Positions 62,001 to 64,000 of a stretch of DNA of 64,000 nt are shown here, piece after piece. The translations under genes and the position numbers were made by a program. Position 1 is the first letter of the stretch. Each line of letters starts with the position of its first letter. This stretch comes from Ignavibacteriales bacterium UBA1304 (GTDB taxonomy: Bacteria > Bacteroidota > Ignavibacteria > Ignavibacteriales > Ignavibacteriaceae): positions 52,504-116,503 of the forward strand of contig DBTY01000013.1 of assembly GCA_002307295.1 (NCBI GenBank), read 5' to 3'. The notes under the pieces are model-generated. The model made no database searches. It saw only the letters and a list, made by a program, of their open reading frames with translations, and was not told where the DNA came from.

Positions 62001-64000
62001 TGCGTAACAAATTGGATAATAAAGAAAGCTTCAAATCATTTATAAATAGAGTAAAAGAAAACGCACTTGGAGCTTTTAGTCATCAGACATATCCGTTTGA
62101 CCAGCTTGTTGATGAATTGCAGCTGCCGAGAGACCTTTCGCGCTCTCCATTATTCGATGTAATGTTGATATCCCAGACTCCGGCTGAGAATGTAACTAAA
62201 TCTTCTTCAAGTCTTGAAATGGAATCGGTTGAGTTTGATTATACGGTAAGCAAATTTGATTTGTCCATAAGCTATTGTGAGGTTGAAAATACAATAAAGT
62301 ATTACTTTGAATATAGTACTGCGCTCTTTAGGAAAGAACGAATTGAAAATATGTTCAATCACTTCTCTGCGTTAATAGAAAATGTATTAGCTGATAATGA
62401 AAAAACACTTTCGCAATTAAGCATTGTTTCGTTAAAAGAAAAAGAAGCTCTTTATTCTTTATCAATGGGAGCAGATAAAACATTAAAAAGTAAATCGATT
62501 GTGAGTCTAATTGAAAAGCAGGTCCAAGAAAATAAAGATAAAATCGCCGTCATATTTAAGCGGACAAAATTAACTTATGCGGAAGTAAATTCTAAAGCTA
62601 ATAAATTAGCCCGTTTTCTTGTCGATAGTAAGATGGTAAAACCAGGAGATATTATTTGCGTTATACTTGATAGAACAGAGCTCTCTGTTATTTCAATGCT
62701 TGCTGTTCTAAAAAGCGGAGGCATATATACTCCGGTAGATCCTAATTATCCGCAAAACCGAATCGACTATATGTTAAAGGATAGCGGCAGTAAAATTCTG
62801 ATTACGTCAGAAAATTATGCAAAGCAAATTTCTTTTAATAATGATGCGATTGTAATAGTTGAAGAGTTTTACGATAATGCATCTGACATTAGCTCTGATA
62901 ATCTTGATATAGATATATCCGTAGATTCAGATTCGTCGGCGTATATTATATATACGTCTGGATCGACAGGCGAACCGAAAGGAGTTCTTGGTACGCACAA
63001 ATGCTTATTGAATCTGATGGAATGGCAGTCTGAGAATATAGAAAGCGGGTTAAAAACGCTTCAGTATGCGCCGCATAGTTTTGACGTATCAATTCAGGAA
63101 ATGTTATTTTCTCTTGCAACGGCAGGAACATTGTATCTGATTGAAAATAAAACTCGCTATAAGATGAGCCAGATTGCAGAATTAATTGAAAAAGAAGGGA
63201 TCGAAATTTTAACCATGCCATATAGCGCGCTGAATTTATTTGTGGGCGAAGCCGAAAATATTAATCAGCTAAAGTCGCTTAAACATATTATTACTTCGGG
63301 CGAACAGCCGTTTATTAATTCTACGATTAGAAAATTATTAAATACTTTTCCAAATATAAAATTTCATAATCAATACGGACCTTCTGAAACGCATGTCGTT
63401 ACGTCATATACAATACAAGGCGGCGTCGATGAATTATCAGAGAAAATACCAATAGGCGGACCAATTAATAACACGCAAACATATTTGTTAGATAAAGAGA
63501 TGGAATTAGCTCCGGCAGGAATTCCCGGCGATTTATATATTAGCGGATATAACGTAGCGAATGGATATATAAATAAATCTGAATTAACAAAAGATAAATT
63601 TATACCAAATCCTTTTGGCGAGGGGCGGCTCTACAAAAGCGGAGACGTTGCCAGATGGAATTACAATGACGAACTTGAATTTATGGGAAGAGACGACGGT
63701 CAGGTGAAAGTGCGCGGATATAGAATAGAGCTGGGCGAGATTGAATCATGCCTGCTAAGGTACCCTGATATAAAAGAAACCGCGGTTAAGATAATTGGCG
63801 ATGGAGATAATAAGGAAATTGCCGCATATTTTACTTCTCCTGAAATAATTGATATTGTCAATCTAAAGGAATATATAACGTTACAGCTTCCTGGTTATAT
63901 GATTCCCGCATATTTTATTAAACTCGAACAGTTCCCGCGCACTCAAAGCGGTAAAATTGACCTTCGTTCATTACAAGCTCCTGATAATAATGATAATCCA
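47027..64000 (+). CDS. Hybrid NRPS-PKS megasynthase, continues past window edge
   Basis: At least 5658 residues, open to base 64000. ATG 47027 lies 11 bases inside the preceding gene (other frame). Order: C (HHIISDG), A (490-988), T (Ser1034), C (HHIICDG), A (1550-2052), T (Ser2100), KS (Cys2333, His2467, His2507), docking linker, DH (His2816, Asp2983), KR (Ser3426, Tyr3440), ACP (Ser3596), C (HHIIIDA), A (4105-4590), T (Ser4637), C (HHIVLDE), A (from 5160, cut near its end). Thus two amino acids, one malonate with reduction and dehydration, then two amino acids more. By-eye codes: second A DLWNVGMIH is close to the Thr code DFWNIGMVH; third A DIYNNALTY is like codes of small residues. N-terminal helix (about 1-30) may dock to the acidic tail of the upstream synthetase. 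I know no product that fits. Confidence 0.95.
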   Translation, partial: MKNNIKELKQRALNGDLLALEELRRLGVLSGNKSKYSMAPVSYAQRRLWFIDKMDKSPAYNLPAAIMLEGELNIDALEKAFNEIIKRHEILRTVFLETDGAPYQKIFDEIEFKIAKSDINFIADKENKIASLIQEETNRCFELSKGPLIVCNLYKTEEQKHLLLFNMHHIISDGWSIGVLISELTMLYNSFSKGITSPLAPLKIQYKDYVHRHLKILKDDSISEHKNYWSDKLSGELPISEIPLDIKRPLYKTFNGKLYEVKIEEQLHKQIQTLCKHNAVSLFMFIISIVDILVNKYSSKTDIIVGSPISGREQRDLENQIGFYVNTILLRNEIDASISYTDFLKKVKQCCIEAYDHQIYPFDLLIEDLNLERDTSRNPLFEIMVSLQEADSDKIIFDEIKTVILKPEISLSKFDIHFNFEESNNEMKLGIIYNPDLYNPDKIKRLGKHFLELVQNIINAPNEVISNIEIISKEEREKILNVFNNTSCYYPKEKTIIELFEEIAEKYPDKPAIVYQGAPLTYRQLNEKANCLAHNLISQYDLKLEEPVAILMERSHELIIAILGVLKAGGAYLPIDAKMPTERINFSLNDANARIIITNDEPACIAYSAMHVLKVKEEIISNGINHTNVKICKTSSNLAYILYTSGTTGVPKGSMIEDKSVIRLVRNNNYIVFNEADKLLSTSSISFDATTFDLWGSLLNGATLYLENTEDYLDPEKLTSIIRKYEINTILFPTGLYSKMAEADQQRHMNMFAGVEKIIAGGDRMPCQLSNEILKLYPDLLLMNGYGPTENTAFTTVFNITKEYQNDIPIGKPISNTKVYIFNEQGNLCPIGVPGEIYIGGEGLSRGYVYRPELNKQKFVTSPLNKNEIIYRSGDIAQWLEDGNILFLGRNDDQLKIRGYRIETGEIENIAEKLSGITGAKIVVIQEEDQKELALYYTAVKDINAEEYKKYLSKTLPEYMTPKYYIRLNEFPLNHNGKIDYKTFPKPEIKLEHTEKNVEPSTQTEKALATIYENILNVKNISITDNFFSLGGHSLKAIRAVSAIQKELSVKVSLKEFFTFSNILSLEELIRNKKRESHGIIPVIIKTDYYNLSHAQKRIWVLDKIEKTKSTYNIPLAISIHDEIDINALQLAFDDLVQKHESLRTIFIEKNGEPFQKIIEDQKILIAMKDYSAEKNPDDAAFMFVSAEANKEFCLSEYPLVKLYLIKTDIEKFILFFNIHHIICDGWSVSIMIDELFSGYKKHHDKTKSKTTALSIQYKDYAYWLNDKINNSENIFDREYWLEKLKGDIAPLDIPSDFHRPIIKTYNGNSIYYSFPVELKKKLDAFNIEKRSSLFMTLTAALKILLHKYTGKEDIIIGAPVAGRNHPDLENQIGYYANTLALRDQITPDKTFAEILEEIKITLTDGYSHQMYPFDKLVEEIKLARDTSRSPLFDVMIVLQKFDIEYKNAFKQIKPYKIPMNISKYDMTFNFNDTEEKLELLIEYNTQLYKQERIEQITLHLTTLINSIIANPAQSIKAINILNDEEKNTLLQNYNNTSAHYPEDKTIIQLFEESVEKYPIKTAVVYKEKTLTYSELNSEANKIARYINEKYNITPGEAIGVLIPPSEKTPIILLAILKAGGAYVPIDPEYPDERIKHVLSESKMNLIITLNENDIRLHRIVDEIKNEYGILNLDKAANVNELNDANLTGININSDTTAYVIFTSGSTGKPKGCPISHRNLVRLFINDKSNYDFNSSDVWIMAHSYCFDLSVWEMYGALLFGGKIIIPDRNEVRDISAFVRIVNEYKITVLNQTPGAFYKFIDTALASSNQLDLSLRYVVFGGDKLDPLKLKKWIDIYPAEKVKLINMYGITETTIHVTYHRFTDEEIRTSDGSSNIGVPLPETKVYIFDKNKALVPVGVYGEIYVAGTGLSKGYLNRSDLTSERFIPNPYNNNETLYKSGDLARWIYNGTMEYLERCDNQVQIRGFRVEITEIEIQLGKYTGISDTVVIALDKEGIKELAAYVVSNEELKIKKIKSFLSASLPEYMIPSYFIKIDKVPLNSNGKLDKKALPPAIQNIATGELFESPASKLETELLELWQEILSTENISIHDNFFDIGGNSILLVKLYSKINAKYPDAIELTDLFSKSRISEQAEYISRKIYDIPEADNNNIDLNITKLKYYDIAIIGIASRIGDCDTPDDFWKDLRMGVDFIGEMPNNRISDIKELCAYNNINTDELKFRELCYLNEVDKFDYGFFKLSPNEASLIDPGQRMFMETAYHALEDAGYGGNKLWGSKTGVFIGASDNLSEYARYIEASDNQDPNILLAAQTPSILASRLSYHLNLKGPAMLVDTACSSSLVAVHLACQSIREGEIDSALIGGIKLHLLPLDTGSRLEIDSSDARAHSFDDSANGSGIGEGVIAIMIKPLENALKDKDNIYAVIKGSEINQDGSSIGITAPDADAQADAINKAWLDAGIDPVTISYIETHGTATKLGDPIEIDGITKAFRRYTQNKNFCAIGAVKANIGHLDTAAGLAGLLKAALSLKYKQLTPLVHFNNPNRNINFDESAAYINKELTDWKNNDNPLRCGVSSFGLSGTNCHVILEEAPFIEKENNQDKKKHLFTLSSRSKEGLIEYAQKIKSAIYLHPDNNSESICYTLATGRGHYAHRLAIVFENISELKYKLTQVINNKLSCDEENSLLYNCSKIVVSNKKNPAPGEITEKDISKLGDEINSIIRNNNSDVEIVRQTAEAYINGADIQWEEYYKDLIPAKVSLPGYPFEKKRCWVKLSAKNKESINTSFSKKYKNKFLIDCIVETPSVAIYSKKYSSADWLINEHRVMGMPTLVGAAYLQMAYESGMNHFNSSSLRFDEFYLMRPLAINEGEELETLVTINKCEDKTLGIEAQSKSENNDWTTYAKLRVSKIKETTSAKINIEEIKARMKNRREISHNDNSPKNEEIISVSKKWDCLNKIYWNEKEYFAELSIPFTDAELANEYYLYPPLIDAALSYAIDEPGYLPYTFGVVELSKKAPNKIFSYITKYENDSSETRSYDITLADEAGEVIAEFKNFTLKKVSQPNQDNYFNELIWKPWPIIKLSVTSKNKIAAFYNSKCNKALVSELKSIEGITAIEIVTDNFKEAFEKIENNIPEKIIFILPEANVEDIKNNDDLELNLTDSLYSVFNFAKYLLAKVTSKIDLLIVGENVCEISNKEAHLNSLNNAVAGLGQVIQRENPNINCRFLDVDKSASVMNIVDEINNGFTESYYYRAYRNGERYIREVKLVNIDEKENNEISYKENGVYVITGGTGGIGLELALFLAKKAKIKLALINRSEFLAKDKWDSALQKRKDEKLCRKIERLREIENEAAGVWLYSTDVSDYKRLKTTIEEIKSEHGKIFGVIHAAGIPGEGFIFGKSLETFRNVIKPKIHGTINLSALLKDEKPDFFIMTSALTAILPTPGQSDYTAANCFMDAYSAELNNSGISAVNINLTSWKETGMAYDFGVTDDEIFKSISTKDGVSGIAKIIQRKINSIILGKADLSYLDSSVELPFYLDNKIRGHKKPQLTNIAEHEITKQVLLKGKENGNYTKYEISIASIWGAVLGYDEINIQDNYYDLGGDSIHAIKINTLLEKKLKLQISIGDLFNHLTIAELAEYLETKTVLTDSNKGKIAAQTIHPTKSSAYYPVSSAQRRLFILDKLKNDKLSYHMPQLWEIKGELNIDKLIKAIGKTVERQESLRTSFDLVQDTPVQIIHDNIELNIPALIMNEQEAKKHILKFIQPFDLSVAPLFRIEIIQISDYDHLVLFDAHHIIIDAFSIEIFEKEIFDYYEEKELAPLKIQYKDYAIWQSDYYKSQEAVEKKSYWIKQFEGDISVINLPLDYPRTANQSAEAGVFTLCIDEILTAEVKKMSADKGISTFMLLLAVYNIVLQKYTQQNDIIIGVTTLGRDKDELSQLLGMFINNLPIRVYPKDEMSIIEFLNEVKENAINAFANQDYPFDELIEELNIKRDLNRNPLFDVVFSYMNFELSEVKNNDIQITDYRAETILSSEYDLMLYGLEAEDKIYITIKYKKSLFKKESIERFAGHFKKTIEIVSKNEEMKLCDIDLLLPNEIELLRTYNSKAQNITKKTDVCDLLKESFSINPEKTALLFEDQKMTYRELEKKANKLANYLRSKLFIKPDDLVGIMVERSEAMVVAMLGVIKSGAAYVGIDSAYPQTRIDYILNDCNAKIILTEKSILQKDSFKAQPGNIIVDIDDAAIAHCKSNEPVNINTYDNLAYVIYTSGSTGEPKGVAITRKNLSVFLRWCISEFKSTAFDIVYASTSYCFDISIYEIFYSLAAGKTIRILKSALEIPDYLSQDNNVLINTVPSLVQAIKEQLENGGYEHISAINLAGEQIPQTLIDSIDCDKIEVRNLYGPSEDTTYSTMYRFSNKNKKVLIGRPISNTQIYIVDRSIMLVPIGHPGEICIAGDGLARGYLFKDELTKEKFINNPFGNGRLYRTGDLGRWMDTGDIEYLGRIDRQVKIRGFRIELGEIETNIRRYPSVENAVVIAYEKFAVKDIAAYIVVKEKINIDDLKNYLGKIMPAFMIPLYFVLMEKIPLTPNGKIDVKALPEPEFDINRFELADNEILNPIETALVEIWKNVLDVNKLSKRESFFDLGGHSLKALRLLAQINRAFNCDCKLADVFENSTIEQFAGLIGRQNSMAAIALVPLQKAEFYDVSHAQRRLWILNRVENKSIAYNIPVVYKINSAIDVQALQKAFKTIIHKYESLRTYFIEIDGEPKQGILDEVEFNINTIEVDGDSDFMSASKELIQKAITDPFNLAKAPLIKVTLLKNKNTEEHILIINVHHIVLDEWSIGILADNLAMFYDHYSGKKIITDANVFIPSSIQYKEYAQWHNKQLEDDKENASLHKNYWMQIFNEPTPCLDLPSDYQRPKTQTFEGKTISFQLKQSLSQGLKKLSAENNTTLFISTLALFNILFSKYTKQNDIVIGTPIANRDHQDIQNQIGFFLNTLALRNKLDNKESFKSFINRVKENALGAFSHQTYPFDQLVDELQLPRDLSRSPLFDVMLISQTPAENVTKSSSSLEMESVEFDYTVSKFDLSISYCEVENTIKYYFEYSTALFRKERIENMFNHFSALIENVLADNEKTLSQLSIVSLKEKEALYSLSMGADKTLKSKSIVSLIEKQVQENKDKIAVIFKRTKLTYAEVNSKANKLARFLVDSKMVKPGDIICVILDRTELSVISMLAVLKSGGIYTPVDPNYPQNRIDYMLKDSGSKILITSENYAKQISFNNDAIVIVEEFYDNASDISSDNLDIDISVDSDSSAYIIYTSGSTGEPKGVLGTHKCLLNLMEWQSENIESGLKTLQYAPHSFDVSIQEMLFSLATAGTLYLIENKTRYKMSQIAELIEKEGIEILTMPYSALNLFVGEAENINQLKSLKHIITSGEQPFINSTIRKLLNTFPNIKFHNQYGPSETHVVTSYTIQGGVDELSEKIPIGGPINNTQTYLLDKEMELAPAGIPGDLYISGYNVANGYINKSELTKDKFIPNPFGEGRLYKSGDVARWNYNDELEFMGRDDGQVKVRGYRIELGEIESCLLRYPDIKETAVKIIGDGDNKEIAAYFTSPEIIDIVNLKEYITLQLPGYMIPAYFIKLEQFPRTQSGKIDLRSLQAPDNNDNP
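53500..57860 (+). other. AT-less PKS module KS-DH-KR-ACP inside the hybrid megasynthase
   Basis: KS begins YYDIAIIGIASRI and has DTACSSSL, ETHGTATKLGD and ANIGHLDTAAG. After the KS end (CGVSSFGLSGTNCHV) only about 200 residues precede the DH. They hold the KS-side linker and the post-AT text VSLPGYPFEKKRCW, but no GHSxGE motif or AT-size domain. DH shows EHRVMGMPTLVGAAYL (His kept, the usual Pro replaced by Val) and LIDAAL. KR has GGTGGIG (about 3282) and S-Y with TAAN. Expected product of the module: an alpha,beta-unsaturated or hydroxy extension. Confidence 0.85.

Overview
The window looks like a piece of an AT-rich genome from the Ignavibacteria/Melioribacter side of the Bacteroidota-Chlorobi group. 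The main reasons are a type IX secretion C-terminal domain of the NYPNPFNPST type, a PorV-like barrel, a TonB-dependent receptor with a carboxypeptidase-like N-domain, and sigma-54 regulation of sugar genes. This placement is an inference from protein style, not from a marker gene.

Region 1 (1-5620) is the end of an integrated phage or phage-like element. It carries the tail of a fibre-like protein, two small structural genes, and a complete diversity-generating retroelement (DGR): a 753-residue fibre protein ending in a formylglycine-generating-enzyme/C-type-lectin fold with the variable repeat (VR), an Avd four-helix protein, the template repeat (TR), a structured spacer, a DGR reverse transcriptase, and an overlapping 105-residue gene of unknown role. 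VR and TR are 116 bases each and differ at 16 positions, every one an adenine in TR. The element ends at a 46-base copy of the 3' part of a CAU-anticodon tRNA, read as an attachment site and followed by a terminator. Beyond it lie a GIY-YIG nuclease remnant and an IS3-family element (about 5766-7124, minus strand).

Region 2 (7600-34465) is a beta-glucan-type sugar locus. On the plus strand it has an SSS-family symporter, a secreted multi-domain carbohydrate-binding protein with a type IX sorting tail, a TonB receptor / large secreted protein / PorV-like operon, a GH3 enzyme and a parvulin-like chaperone. On the minus strand is a three-gene signalling operon: a membrane-anchored sugar-binding protein, a histidine kinase and an NtrC-type sigma-54 activator. 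Divergent from it is a second GH3 - GH5 - six-hairpin glycosidase cluster. A near-consensus -24/-12 (sigma-54) promoter lies between the signalling operon and this cluster, so the simplest model is that the operon senses an oligosaccharide and switches on the hydrolases.

Region 3 (35032-64000) begins with a DUF697 protein and a stand-alone acyltransferase, then a DUF481-like barrel protein and a giant hybrid NRPS/PKS assembly line. The first synthetase has three modules (C-A-T x3, 3195 residues). The second starts 11 bases before the first ends and runs off the window edge (at least 5658 residues: C-A-T-C-A-T-KS-DH-KR-ACP-C-A-T-C-A...). The single PKS module has no acyltransferase, so the stand-alone AT at 35618 probably serves it in trans. 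The product is not one I can name; release, export and phosphopantetheinyl transfer genes are not in the window.
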